Below are positions 53,765-62,201 of a stretch of DNA of 64,000 bases, in pieces (within the stretch, counting starts at the first letter, position 1; the number at the start of each line of letters is the position of its first letter). Made by a program: the position numbers and the translations under genes. The stretch covers positions 62,001-126,000 of the forward strand of contig NZ_JAGGRI010000002.1 in the NCBI RefSeq assembly GCF_018612875.1. Direction: 5' to 3'. The notes under the pieces are model-generated. The model was not told the DNA's origin, ran no database searches, and worked only from the letters and a program-made list of their open reading frames with translations. This stretch comes from Lysobacter sp. ISL-50 (GTDB lineage: Bacteria; Pseudomonadota; Gammaproteobacteria; Xanthomonadales; Xanthomonadaceae).

Positions 53765-54121
53765 AAAATTATCAACCTCTTATTGGTTTTATTCCGGTTC
53801 CACGCGCCTCGGGGATAAGGCGTCCATGTGGATTCGGTGAGCGCAGTATCGTGATCGCGCTTCAATCGAACCTGAATTTCTCCGAGTTTTTTACAGGAAC
53901 TAAACGTTCTGTTTACGGTAGCTGGAGTTCGTTCTAGGCCGGAAGTCACGGGTTTTTTCCGCATTCGAAATCGAAGTGCGCGGCAGTCTTGCTCGCGGCT
54001 GAATATTCAAGCGAACACGATCGGCAAGATCGCATTGCGAAGGCCGATGCAGCGCAAGAAGCGGATAGTTGTCACTACCGCTTGCGCCGATGATGGCCCG
54101 ACTTTTCGCGCAGGGCTGTGT
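53765..54121. other. Divergent promoter region, Ax21-like gene / oxygenase gene
   Basis: 357 bp without a gene. The first 60 bp are AT-rich and contain the porin gene promoter and its ribosome site (AGAGG on the minus strand). No palindrome or known operator stands out in the remainder. Confidence 0.5.
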
Positions 54122-54886
54122 ATGAACGCAAACGCAACGAAACCGATCAGTACGCTCACGCCCGCGCAAACACCGTGCGATTCGGTCGTCGAGCGTATCG
54201 AAAATTTCGATTGGACCGAGGTCGCCGCGCAACTCGATGCGTCCGGCCGCGCGCTGTTGCCCGCATTGCTGAACGAAGATTCGTGCGCGGCGATCGCGCG
54301 GGCTTACCACGACGACGCGCGCTACCGCAGCCGCGTGGTGATGGCGCGGCACGGCTTCGGCCGCGGCGAATACCGTTACTTCCGTTATCCGCTGCCAGAT
54401 ACGGTGCAGACCTTGCGCGAAACCTTGTATCCGCGCCTGGCGCCGATCGCTTCGCGCTGGAATCGGCAGATGGGCGTGCCGGTGGAGTATCCGCGACGGC
54501 TGGACGAGTTCCTCGCGCGTTGCCATGACGCCGGCCAGGCCCGGCCGACGCCGCTGCTGTTGCGCTACGGCGAGGGCGACTACAACTGCCTGCACCAGGA
54601 TTTGTACGGCGAGCATGTGTTCCCGCTGCAGGTCGCGATCCTGCTGTCGCAGCCCGGCCGCGATTTCGACGGCGGCGAGTTCGTGCTGACCGAGCAGCGT
54701 CCGCGCATGCAATCGCGCGTGGACGTGGTGCCGCTGCATCAAGGCGACGCGGTGGTGTTCGCCGTGCATCAACGCCCGGTGAGCGGCGTGCGCGGGCATT
54801 ACCGCGTCAATCTGCGCCACGGCGTCAGCCGCCTGCATGCGGGCCAGCGGCATACGCTCGGCGTGATTTTCCACGACGCCACCTGA
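54122..54886 (+). CDS. 2OG-Fe(II) oxygenase family protein (DUF2086-like)
   Basis: A 254-residue dioxygenase-fold protein. The iron motif His-x-Asp is in NCLHQDLYGEHVFPLQVAILLSQPG near 156-180, and the distal His and Arg are in VSGVRGHYRVNLRHGVSRLHAG. This matches the prolyl-hydroxylase-like family once called DUF2086, whose substrate is unknown. The start is uncertain: the ribosome site at 54122 is weak, and an ATG at 54045 in another arrangement cannot be excluded. Confidence 0.8.
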   Translation: MNANATKPISTLTPAQTPCDSVVERIENFDWTEVAAQLDASGRALLPALLNEDSCAAIARAYHDDARYRSRVVMARHGFGRGEYRYFRYPLPDTVQTLRETLYPRLAPIASRWNRQMGVPVEYPRRLDEFLARCHDAGQARPTPLLLRYGEGDYNCLHQDLYGEHVFPLQVAILLSQPGRDFDGGEFVLTEQRPRMQSRVDVVPLHQGDAVVFAVHQRPVSGVRGHYRVNLRHGVSRLHAGQRHTLGVIFHDAT

Positions 54887-55146
54887 GCGCGCGCGCCGGC
54901 GCAACGTCGAAGCGCGCGCATCGCGGCCATGGGCTTCGCGCGGCTGGGTTTGATTCAATTTCGCATCGACACGGACTGACCGCCCGCGCGCCGTCGCGGC
55001 GTTGGCTATGGAGTCGCGGCCCGACTCGATGGAGTGCGAGCGCGCCGCGAATACCGCGACCGGAGTGCGTCGCGGCGCGCGCATGCCTGCGTCGCGCCGC
55101 CGCGTCCGCGCGCCCATGGATGCAAGGTTTATCAAGGAGCACGCAC

Positions 55147-55929
55147 ATGGCTTTGCAGGATCAGGCCTACATCCGCCGCGAACTGGATTTCCCCGGCGCG
55201 GTGACTCAGGGCGCCGGCGGCGCGGCGGTCAAACGGATCCAGGAATGGCTCGGCTATCACGGCAACGGCACGCCGATCGACAGCAAGTTCGGCCCGGCCA
55301 CCGATCGCGCGATCCAGGCTTTCGCCACGCGCAAGCAGCTCGCCTACGCCGGCAGCCTGACGCCGGCGGTGTGGGCGGCGCTGACCGAGCCGATGGCGCG
55401 CATCGTCGCCTTGCCCGGCGTCGCGCCGGGCAAACCGTATCCGCAATTGGTGCGCTGGTTCGCCGAGCAGCATCTGGCCGCGCATCCGGTCGAACTGGGC
55501 GGCGCCAATCGCGGGCCGTGGGTGCGGATGTACATGAAGGGCAGCGAAGGCGAGTCCATGCTGTGGTGCGCCGGCTTCGTCAGCTTCGTGCTGCAGCAGG
55601 CGGCGGAGAAGGCCGGACGCAGCGCGCCGATCGCGGGCAGCTTCGGCTGCGACGAACTCGCCCGCCAGGCCAAGGACGCCGGACGCTTCGTGTCCGGCAA
55701 GGCGGTGGCCAGCGGCGATCCGGGCTTCGCCGCGCTCGGCGCCTGCGGCATCTTCCTGGTGCGCAAGACCGCCAGCGACTGGGTCCACACCGGCTTCGCC
55801 TTCGAGGGCGATACGGAGAGTTTCCTGAGCATCGAAGGCAATACCGACCACAAGGGTTCGGCCAACGGCTTCGAGGTCGCGCGCCGCACCCGCCGCTGTG
55901 GCGCCAACGACTTCATCCGTCTGGGCTGA
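55147..55929 (+). CDS. Peptidoglycan-binding protein with a C-terminal cysteine-hydrolase-like domain
   Basis: A 260-residue protein: a PG_binding_1 domain at about 18-82 (AVKRIQEWLGYHG, DSKFGPATDRAIQAFA, LTPAVWAAL), then a domain with Cys141 in SMLWCAGFVSFVLQQA, His214 in DWVHTGFAFEG and Asn232 in IEGNT, the order of CHAP/NlpC-type amidases. There is no signal peptide. AAGGAG lies ten bases before the ATG. It may be released by lysis or a dedicated secretion route, or act from inside as an endolysin-like enzyme. Upstream, 54887-55146 has no gene. Confidence 0.75.
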   Translation: MALQDQAYIRRELDFPGAVTQGAGGAAVKRIQEWLGYHGNGTPIDSKFGPATDRAIQAFATRKQLAYAGSLTPAVWAALTEPMARIVALPGVAPGKPYPQLVRWFAEQHLAAHPVELGGANRGPWVRMYMKGSEGESMLWCAGFVSFVLQQAAEKAGRSAPIAGSFGCDELARQAKDAGRFVSGKAVASGDPGFAALGACGIFLVRKTASDWVHTGFAFEGDTESFLSIEGNTDHKGSANGFEVARRTRRCGANDFIRLG

Positions 55930-55953
55930 GCCGCGTCGCCGTCTTCCAGCAAT

Positions 55954-55985
55954 GCCCGCTACCGGTGCAAGGCCGGTAGGCGGGC
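55954..55985. terminator. Hairpin after the peptidoglycan-binding protein gene
   Basis: Arms GCCCGC-TACCGG and CCGGTA-GGCGGGC form a strong interrupted stem 24 bp after the stop. No T-run follows, so it is a weak candidate terminator. Confidence 0.45.
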
Positions 55986-56113
55986 CGTGCGCATTGGTTG
56001 AGCCTTGAGATCGCAGCAGGGACGCGCGAGGCGTGCCGCTGGCTGCCCCAGACGAAATCTTGTCTGCGCGTATTGACGCGCCTGAGCACTGGGCCTTACA
56101 TTGCCAATTCAAT

Positions 56114-56136
56114 GAAATGATATATCGTTACATTTC
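56114..56136. promoter_or_regulatory. Zur box
   Basis: A 23-bp palindrome with perfect arms GAAATG and CATTTC around 11 bp, and TATA at positions 8-11. It matches the gammaproteobacterial Zur consensus (GAAATG-TTATA-n-TATAA-CATTTC) in both complete arms and most of the first inner half. It lies 26 bp before the TonB receptor start, in the only AT-rich stretch there, where the -10 element must be. Zinc-bound Zur would repress the whole operon. Confidence 0.72.
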
Positions 56137-56162
56137 TCATTTCGGCCGGGGCAAGGATCACA

Positions 56163-58532
56163 GTGGACACACGCAGTCAGGGGCGCCGCGCACGCGCGGC
56201 CGGAACGGAAGCCAGTCAGGACGCGCGGTCGTGCGACGGCGCGTTGCTTCACGGGCGCGAGTCGTCCGGGCGGAATCGGCCCGATCGCGGCTCGCCCTGC
56301 GCGGCTCCCTCCGGCAGCCGGCACGGCCTCGCTCTGAGCCGCCTCGGCATGGCCCTGCTGATCGCGCTGTGCGCGGCACCGGCCGCCCACGCCCAACAAA
56401 CTTCCGCCGAAAGCGCCGGCGGCGCGCCCCTGCCCAAGCTGCTCGACAAGGTCATCGTCGAAGGCGTGGCAACCCAGGAAGCGCCGCTGGACCGGCCCAA
56501 CGCCACCGCCTCGCGCCTGGGCCTGAGCCCGCGCGAGACCCCGGCGGCGATCGAGGTGCTGAGCCAGGACCAGATCCAGGCGCGCGGCCTGCGCGGCAGC
56601 GTCGAGGCGCTCAACGCCGCGCCCGGCGTCCTCGCCGGGCAACTGCCGTCCTCGCCGGGCATGACCTCGATGCGCGGCTTCACCGGCGGCGCCATCGCGC
56701 TGCTCTACGACGGCGTGCGCCAGACCGCCGCGCCCTTGATCACGCGCGACTTCGACAGCTGGAGCTTCGAGCGCATCGAAGTGCTCAAGGGCCCGGCCTC
56801 GGTGCTGTACGGCGAAGGCGCGCTGGCCGGCGCGATCAATCTGGTGCCCAAGCGGCCGAACTTCGACGGCCGCGCCTTCGAAGCCCTGGCCGGCTGGGGC
56901 AGCTTCGGCAGCCAGCGCTACGCGATCGACGCCAACGTGCCGCTCAGCGACGACTTCGCCGTGCGCGCGGTGGTCAGCCGGCGCAGCAGCGACGGTTACG
57001 TGGACGGCACCGGCAGCGATTCGACCTCGGCCACGCTGGCCGCGCGCTGGCGTCCCAGCGATACCCTGGACGTCGATATCGCCCTGGATCATTACCAGGA
57101 CGACTACGACACCGCGTATTGGGGCACGCCGCTCATCCCGGCATCGATCGCGCGCGATCCCAGCGATCTGGTGCGCACCGGCAACGGCCTGGTGCTCGAC
57201 CGCGCCATCGCCCGGCGCAACTACAACGTCGACAACGGCGTGCAGGATTCGCACAGCGACTGGCTGCGCACACGGGTCAACTGGCAGATCAGCGACGGGC
57301 TGCGTTTCGGCAACGAGTTCAGTTACTACGACGCGCATCGACGTTGGTTGAATTCGGAAACGTATACCTACAACGCGCGCAGCGGGCTGCTCGATCGCGG
57401 CACTACGCGGATCGAGCACGATCATCAGTTCTGGGTCGAGCGGGCTACGTTATTTTCGGACAGTTCCATCGGGGCTCGGCGTAACCGGGCTTCGGTTGGC
57501 GTGGAAATCAGCGACGGCGATTTCATGGTGATGCGCCGCTTCGGCACGACCACGCCGGTCGATCCGTTCGCGCCGCGCCGCGGCAGCGTGTCCTTCGCCG
57601 ATACCGCGCTGAACTTTCCCGGCGCCGGCAACCGCGTGGATTTCGATTCGAACACGCGAGTGGTGTCGGTGTTCGCCGAAGACGCGCTCAACCTGACCCC
57701 GCGCTGGCTGCTGCTGGCGGGCCTGCGCTACGACCGCATCGAGCTTGAGCGCAGCATCCGCGACTACAACACCGGCAGCCGGACCCGGTTCGAACGCAGC
57801 TATGAGCCGCTGTCGTGGCGCCTGGGCACGGTGTTCGACCTGGCGCAGAAAACCCAGTTGTACGCGCAGTACAGCGTCGCCGTCGCGCCGGTCGGCAGCC
57901 TGCCGCTGCTGTCGCTGGCGAACTCGCGCTTCGAACTGACCCGCGGCCACGCGGCCGATGCCGGCATCAAGAGCAGTGTGTGGAACGACCGCATCGATCT
58001 GAGCGCCAGCGCCTACTGGATCGAGCAGGACGACATCGTCACCCGCGATCCGCGCAACGCCAATCTGTCGATCCAGGGCGGCACGCAGTCCTCGCGCGGC
58101 ATCGAGTTGTCCGCCTCGGCCGCGCTGACCCGCGCGCTGCGCCTGGACGCGAGCGTGGCCGCGCTGGACGCGCGCTTCGACCGTCTGCGCGAAGCCGGCG
58201 GCGTCGACCGCGCCGGCAACGTACCGCCGAACGTGCCCGAGCGCATCGCCAACCTCTACGCCAGTTATCGCTTCGACCCGGTGCCGGTCACCGTCGGCGC
58301 CGGCGCGCGCTACGTCGGCGCGTACTACACCAACAACGCCAACAGCATCCGCGTGGACAGCCACACGGTGTGGGACGCGTCGATCGCCTACCGGCTGCCG
58401 TTCGGCGAGATCGCGTTGTACGGACGCAACCTGGGCGATGCGTTCTACGCCGACTGGTCCGGCGGCGCGGCCGATCAACTGGTGATCGGCGCGCCGCGCA
58501 GCGTCGAGCTGACTTTCAAGGTGAACCTATGA
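56163..58532 (+). CDS. TonB-dependent receptor, first gene of the Zur-box operon
   Basis: A 789-residue outer membrane receptor. The start is GTG with AAGGA five bases upstream; the signal-peptide-like segment (MALLIALCAAPAAHA) only appears at about 63-77, so there is a long Arg/Ser-rich lead. The plug follows (IEVLSQDQIQARGLRGSVEALNAAPGV, MRGFTGGAIALLYDGVRQ, VLKGPASVLYGEGALAGAINLVPKRP), then a barrel ending VELTFKVNL. It resembles siderophore/metallophore receptors. The stop overlaps the ABC ATPase start (ATGA). Probable role: uptake of a zinc complex under zinc starvation. Confidence 0.85.
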   Translation: MDTRSQGRRARAAGTEASQDARSCDGALLHGRESSGRNRPDRGSPCAAPSGSRHGLALSRLGMALLIALCAAPAAHAQQTSAESAGGAPLPKLLDKVIVEGVATQEAPLDRPNATASRLGLSPRETPAAIEVLSQDQIQARGLRGSVEALNAAPGVLAGQLPSSPGMTSMRGFTGGAIALLYDGVRQTAAPLITRDFDSWSFERIEVLKGPASVLYGEGALAGAINLVPKRPNFDGRAFEALAGWGSFGSQRYAIDANVPLSDDFAVRAVVSRRSSDGYVDGTGSDSTSATLAARWRPSDTLDVDIALDHYQDDYDTAYWGTPLIPASIARDPSDLVRTGNGLVLDRAIARRNYNVDNGVQDSHSDWLRTRVNWQISDGLRFGNEFSYYDAHRRWLNSETYTYNARSGLLDRGTTRIEHDHQFWVERATLFSDSSIGARRNRASVGVEISDGDFMVMRRFGTTTPVDPFAPRRGSVSFADTALNFPGAGNRVDFDSNTRVVSVFAEDALNLTPRWLLLAGLRYDRIELERSIRDYNTGSRTRFERSYEPLSWRLGTVFDLAQKTQLYAQYSVAVAPVGSLPLLSLANSRFELTRGHAADAGIKSSVWNDRIDLSASAYWIEQDDIVTRDPRNANLSIQGGTQSSRGIELSASAALTRALRLDASVAALDARFDRLREAGGVDRAGNVPPNVPERIANLYASYRFDPVPVTVGAGARYVGAYYTNNANSIRVDSHTVWDASIAYRLPFGEIALYGRNLGDAFYADWSGGAADQLVIGAPRSVELTFKVNL

Positions 58533-59275
58533 GCTTGTTGCAGACCCGCACCGACGCGCTGCGCCTGGACGCCGTGCGCAAGGATTTCGGCGACCGCCAT
58601 GCGCTGGACGAACTGTCGATCGCGATCGCGCCCGGCGAGGTCTACGCGTTGCTCGGCCCGAACGGCGCCGGCAAGACCACGACCTTGAACCTGATCCTGG
58701 GATTCCTGCAGCCCGAGGCCGGCCGCATCGAAGTCGCCGGGATCGACGTGGGCCGCGATCCCCTGGCCGCGCGCGCCAAGATCGCCTATCTGCCGGAAAC
58801 GGTGATGCTGCATCCCAGCCTGAGCGCGATCGAGAACCTCACCTACTTCGCCTTGCTCGGCGGGCGCCGGATCGACGCGGCGCAGGCGCGCGATCTGCTC
58901 GCCGAGGCCGGCTTGCAGCCCGAAGCGCATGCGCGCCGCGCCGCCGGCTTCTCCAAGGGCATGCGGCAGAAAGTCGGGCTGGCGATCGCGCTGGCCAAGA
59001 ACGCGCAACTGCTGCTGCTCGACGAACCGACCTCGGGGCTGGATGCCAGCGCGGCCAACGATCTCTCGCAAGGCGTGCGCGCCGCCGCCCAGCGCGGCAT
59101 CGCGGTGTTGATGGCGACGCACGATCTGTACCGGGTCAAGGACGTGGCCCATCGCCTCGGCATTCTGCGCGCGGGGCGATTGCTCGCGCAGCGCCGCACC
59201 GCGGAACTGTCCGCGGCGCAGATCGAGGCGCTGTATCTGGAATTGCTCGCCAGCCAAGACACGGCCGCGGCATGA
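58529..59275 (+). CDS. ABC transporter ATP-binding protein
   Basis: A 248-residue ABC ATPase: Walker A GPNGAGKTT near 44-52, Q-loop region AYLPETVMLHPSLSAIENL, signature variant FSKGMRQKVGLA near 140, Walker B LLLLDEPTSGLD and switch His in MATHDLYRV. It groups with NosF-type ATPases that serve ABC-2 permeases. It overlaps both neighbours by ATGA, so it is translationally coupled to the receptor and to the first permease. Confidence 0.92.
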   Translation: MSLLQTRTDALRLDAVRKDFGDRHALDELSIAIAPGEVYALLGPNGAGKTTTLNLILGFLQPEAGRIEVAGIDVGRDPLAARAKIAYLPETVMLHPSLSAIENLTYFALLGGRRIDAAQARDLLAEAGLQPEAHARRAAGFSKGMRQKVGLAIALAKNAQLLLLDEPTSGLDASAANDLSQGVRAAAQRGIAVLMATHDLYRVKDVAHRLGILRAGRLLAQRRTAELSAAQIEALYLELLASQDTAAA

Positions 59276-60675
59276 GCGCATCGCTGACCGGTTTCGAATG
59301 GACCTTGCTGCGCCGCGACCGCCGCGCGTGGTGGGCGCTGCTGTGCCTGGGCGCGCTGGTGTTGATCGCCTTCGCGGTGGATCTGGCGACGATCGTCGAT
59401 GCCAACGCGGCCAAGGCCGACATCGCCCGCGCCGAACGCGCGCGCTGGCTGGGGCAGGGCGAGAAAGATCCGCATTCGGCCGCGCACTACAGCATTTTCG
59501 CCTTCAAGCCGACTTCGCCGCTGGCGGCGCTGGACCTGGGCGTGGAGCCCTTCGTCGGCCAGACCGTGTGGCTGGAAGCGCACGTGCAGAACGACATGCT
59601 GTACCGGCCGCAGGGCGAGGCTTCGGCGCTGCAGCGCGCCGGCTTGAGCAGCCCGGCCAGTGTGTTGATCGGCTTCGCGCCGCTGGTGGCGTTCCTGCTG
59701 GCGTTCACCGCGGTGGCGATGGACCGCGAACGCGGCACCTTGCGATTGGCTTTGGGCGCGGCGCTGCGACCGCGCGCGATCGTCGCCAGCAAGGCGGCCG
59801 CGATCTGGATGGCCTTGGTCTGGGTGTTGGTGGTGCCGGTGACCGCGTGTGCTGCGATCGCCACCGCCGCGCTCGGCGCGCTGGACGCGACCGCGGCCTT
59901 GCGCCTGGTGCTGTGGGCGGCGGCGATGGCGGTGTACCTGGGCGTGCTGACCGCGCTCGGCCTGGCCGTATCGATGCTCGCCGGCAGCGTGCGCGGCGCG
60001 CTGGCGGTTTTGTTCGGCCTGTGGATCGCCTTCGGCCTGGCGCTGCCGCGCTGGGCCAACAGCGCGGTGGAAAGCGCGCAGCCGCTGCCGTCCACGCAGA
60101 CGGTCAAGCAGCAGTTGCTGGACGAGGCGCCGTCGTACTGGACCGCCGAGGACGCGAAGAAACATCAGGCCGTGCTGCTGGCCAAATACGGCGCCAAGGA
60201 CCCGGCGGATCTGCGCGTGGACCTGCGTGGCGCCGAGCTGGATCTGAGCGAACGCCATTCGCACGAAGTGTTCGACCGCGTGCTCGGTGGTTTCTACGAC
60301 CGCGTCGTCGCGCAGGATCGCGCCTACGCCATGCTCGGCTGGTTGTCGCCGACCGCGGCCATGCAGAGCCTGTCGCCGATGCTGGCCGGCAGCGACTTCG
60401 TCCATCACCGCCGCTTCATCGACGGCGCCGAGCGCTACCGGCGCGCGCTGGTCAATCGCATGAATCAGGACGTGATGGCGCACCCGACCGGCGAGGGCGG
60501 CGCCAAGCACACCAACGATGCGTCGCTGTGGGCGCAGATTCCCGAATTCCACCACCCCGCGCCGTCGCTGAGCGCGAACTGGCGCCACGCCGCGCCGGCC
60601 GCGGCCGCGCTGCTGGCCTGGTCGCTGGCGGCCCTGGCCTTGCTGGCGTTGGCGGCACGGAGGCTGCGTCCATGA
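59272..60675 (+). CDS. ABC-2/DUF3526-type permease 1
   Basis: A 467-residue membrane protein: one N-terminal helix (about 17-38), a large periplasmic loop, then helices at about 125-290 and a last one at the C-terminus (PAAAALLAWSLAALALLALAA). The plan and the MDRERGTLRLALGAALRPR segment fit DUF3526 ABC permeases. The loop region of about 150 residues after the fifth helix is unusual for simple exporters. ATGA overlap with the next permease. Confidence 0.82.
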   Translation: MSASLTGFEWTLLRRDRRAWWALLCLGALVLIAFAVDLATIVDANAAKADIARAERARWLGQGEKDPHSAAHYSIFAFKPTSPLAALDLGVEPFVGQTVWLEAHVQNDMLYRPQGEASALQRAGLSSPASVLIGFAPLVAFLLAFTAVAMDRERGTLRLALGAALRPRAIVASKAAAIWMALVWVLVVPVTACAAIATAALGALDATAALRLVLWAAAMAVYLGVLTALGLAVSMLAGSVRGALAVLFGLWIAFGLALPRWANSAVESAQPLPSTQTVKQQLLDEAPSYWTAEDAKKHQAVLLAKYGAKDPADLRVDLRGAELDLSERHSHEVFDRVLGGFYDRVVAQDRAYAMLGWLSPTAAMQSLSPMLAGSDFVHHRRFIDGAERYRRALVNRMNQDVMAHPTGEGGAKHTNDASLWAQIPEFHHPAPSLSANWRHAAPAAAALLAWSLAALALLALAARRLRP

Positions 60676-62198
60676 GCGCGATCGCATTGGAAACACCGCA
60701 AATCGCCGCGCCCGCGCGCGTCGGCTTCGCCACCCTGCTGGCCTGGGAGCTGCGTCACGTCGGCCGCAGCCGGCTGTTGTGGACGGTGATCGGCCTGCTG
60801 GCCGCGGCGATGCTGTGGGGCGCGCACAGCGGCGCGGCGCTGCATCGCGCCCAGGACGCGGCGATCGAACGCAGCCGCGCCAGCGAGGCGCAGTGGATGC
60901 GGCAGATCCGCGAACGCGCGCAGCGCTACGCCGAGCCGGCGCCGGCTTCGGTGCCGTACTGGCAGGACCCGACCGACATCGCCGGCTTCAGTCGCTATTT
61001 TCTGCGCGCGCACAGCTACAAGCCGAACCTGCCGCTGTCGCCGCTGGCGGTGGGCGGCAGCGACCTGATGCCGAGTCGTCTGCCGGTGAAACTGGAAACG
61101 CCGTTCGGCGTCGAGCCGGCCTACGATTTCGAGAATCCGCGCGGGCTCGGCCTGGGCCGGTTCGACCTGGGTTTCGTGCTGGTGTATCTGCTGCCGATCG
61201 CGGTGATCGTGTTGATCGGCCTGCTGTCCACCTTCGAACGCGATCACGGCATGTTGCGCCTGATCGCCGCGCAGCGGGTCGGCCCGCGCGCGTGGCTGGG
61301 CGCGCGCGTGGCGGCGATCACCGCCTGGCTGATGCCGGCGACGCTGGCGCTGCTGTGCCTGTCGTTGTCGATCGCCGGCGCGAATCTGTCCGCGGCGATA
61401 CCCGAACTGTTCGCGTCGGCGGCTCTGGTGGTGGCCTACCTGTCGTTCTGGGCCGCGCTGGGCTTCGTCGTGGTGTCCGCGTGGCCCGGCGCCGCCGGCG
61501 CGATCAGTCTGATGAGCGCGTTGTGGGCCTTGCTCGCGATCGGCCTGCCCTTGCTCGGCAGCGCGCTGTCGCAGCGGGTCGGCGATGCGCCCACGTCGGT
61601 GGCCTACGTCGACGCGCAGCGCCGCACCAACGACGCCATCGCCGCCGAGCGCGATGCGATCGTCGGCGCGATGTTCCGCGCCCGCGCCGATCTGGCGCCG
61701 GCCATCGGCAAGGTCGCCAGCATCGACTACGCCACCCGCATGAGTTTCCTCGCGCCGGAAACCGAGCGGCGACTGCAACCCTTGCAGCGTCGCCAGGAGC
61801 GCGCGCGCGATCTGCGCGAAACGGTATCGGAGTGGGCCGGCTATCTGTCGCCGCCGCTGGGCATGGAGCAGGCGCTGTCGCTGCTGGCCGGCACCGACGC
61901 GCCGCGCCAGCGCCGATTCGAGCATCAGACCCGGGTCTATCAGCTGCGTTTGCGCGAATGGTTCTATCCACGCATCCAGCGCCAGATCGCCGCGCCGACA
62001 CCGCGGCCGGTCGCGAACAGCTACGGGCGGATGAACTTCGACGAATACGCGGACATCCCCGTGTACACCGGCGCCGAGCTGCCGCCGCTGGCGCGCGCGG
62101 CCGGTGTCGCGCCGATGACGGCATGGCTGTTGCTGTTGGCCGCCGGCTTGTGCGCGTTCGCGCTGCACCGCCTGCGCCGCTGGCCGACGGAGCTTTGA
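60672..62198 (+). CDS. ABC-2/DUF3526-type permease 2
   Basis: A 508-residue paralog of the preceding permease with the same plan: N-terminal helix (LLWTVIGLLAAAMLWGAHSG), periplasmic loop with FSRYFLRAHSYKPNLPLSPLAVGG, helix cluster beginning VLVYLLPIAVIVLIGLLSTFERDHGMLRLIAAQRVG, a long charged loop, and a C-terminal helix (MTAWLLLLAAGLCAFALHRL). The two permeases probably form a heterodimer with the ATPase. The stop is 3 bp before the next gene. Confidence 0.82.
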   Translation: MSAIALETPQIAAPARVGFATLLAWELRHVGRSRLLWTVIGLLAAAMLWGAHSGAALHRAQDAAIERSRASEAQWMRQIRERAQRYAEPAPASVPYWQDPTDIAGFSRYFLRAHSYKPNLPLSPLAVGGSDLMPSRLPVKLETPFGVEPAYDFENPRGLGLGRFDLGFVLVYLLPIAVIVLIGLLSTFERDHGMLRLIAAQRVGPRAWLGARVAAITAWLMPATLALLCLSLSIAGANLSAAIPELFASAALVVAYLSFWAALGFVVVSAWPGAAGAISLMSALWALLAIGLPLLGSALSQRVGDAPTSVAYVDAQRRTNDAIAAERDAIVGAMFRARADLAPAIGKVASIDYATRMSFLAPETERRLQPLQRRQERARDLRETVSEWAGYLSPPLGMEQALSLLAGTDAPRQRRFEHQTRVYQLRLREWFYPRIQRQIAAPTPRPVANSYGRMNFDEYADIPVYTGAELPPLARAAGVAPMTAWLLLLAAGLCAFALHRLRRWPTEL

Positions 62199-62201
62199 GC
62201 G

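Noticed and set aside
55979-56113. Possible cobalamin or other riboswitch upstream of the TonB receptor gene
   Set aside because: No B12-box or conserved riboswitch core could be recognised; the Zur palindrome explains regulation better.
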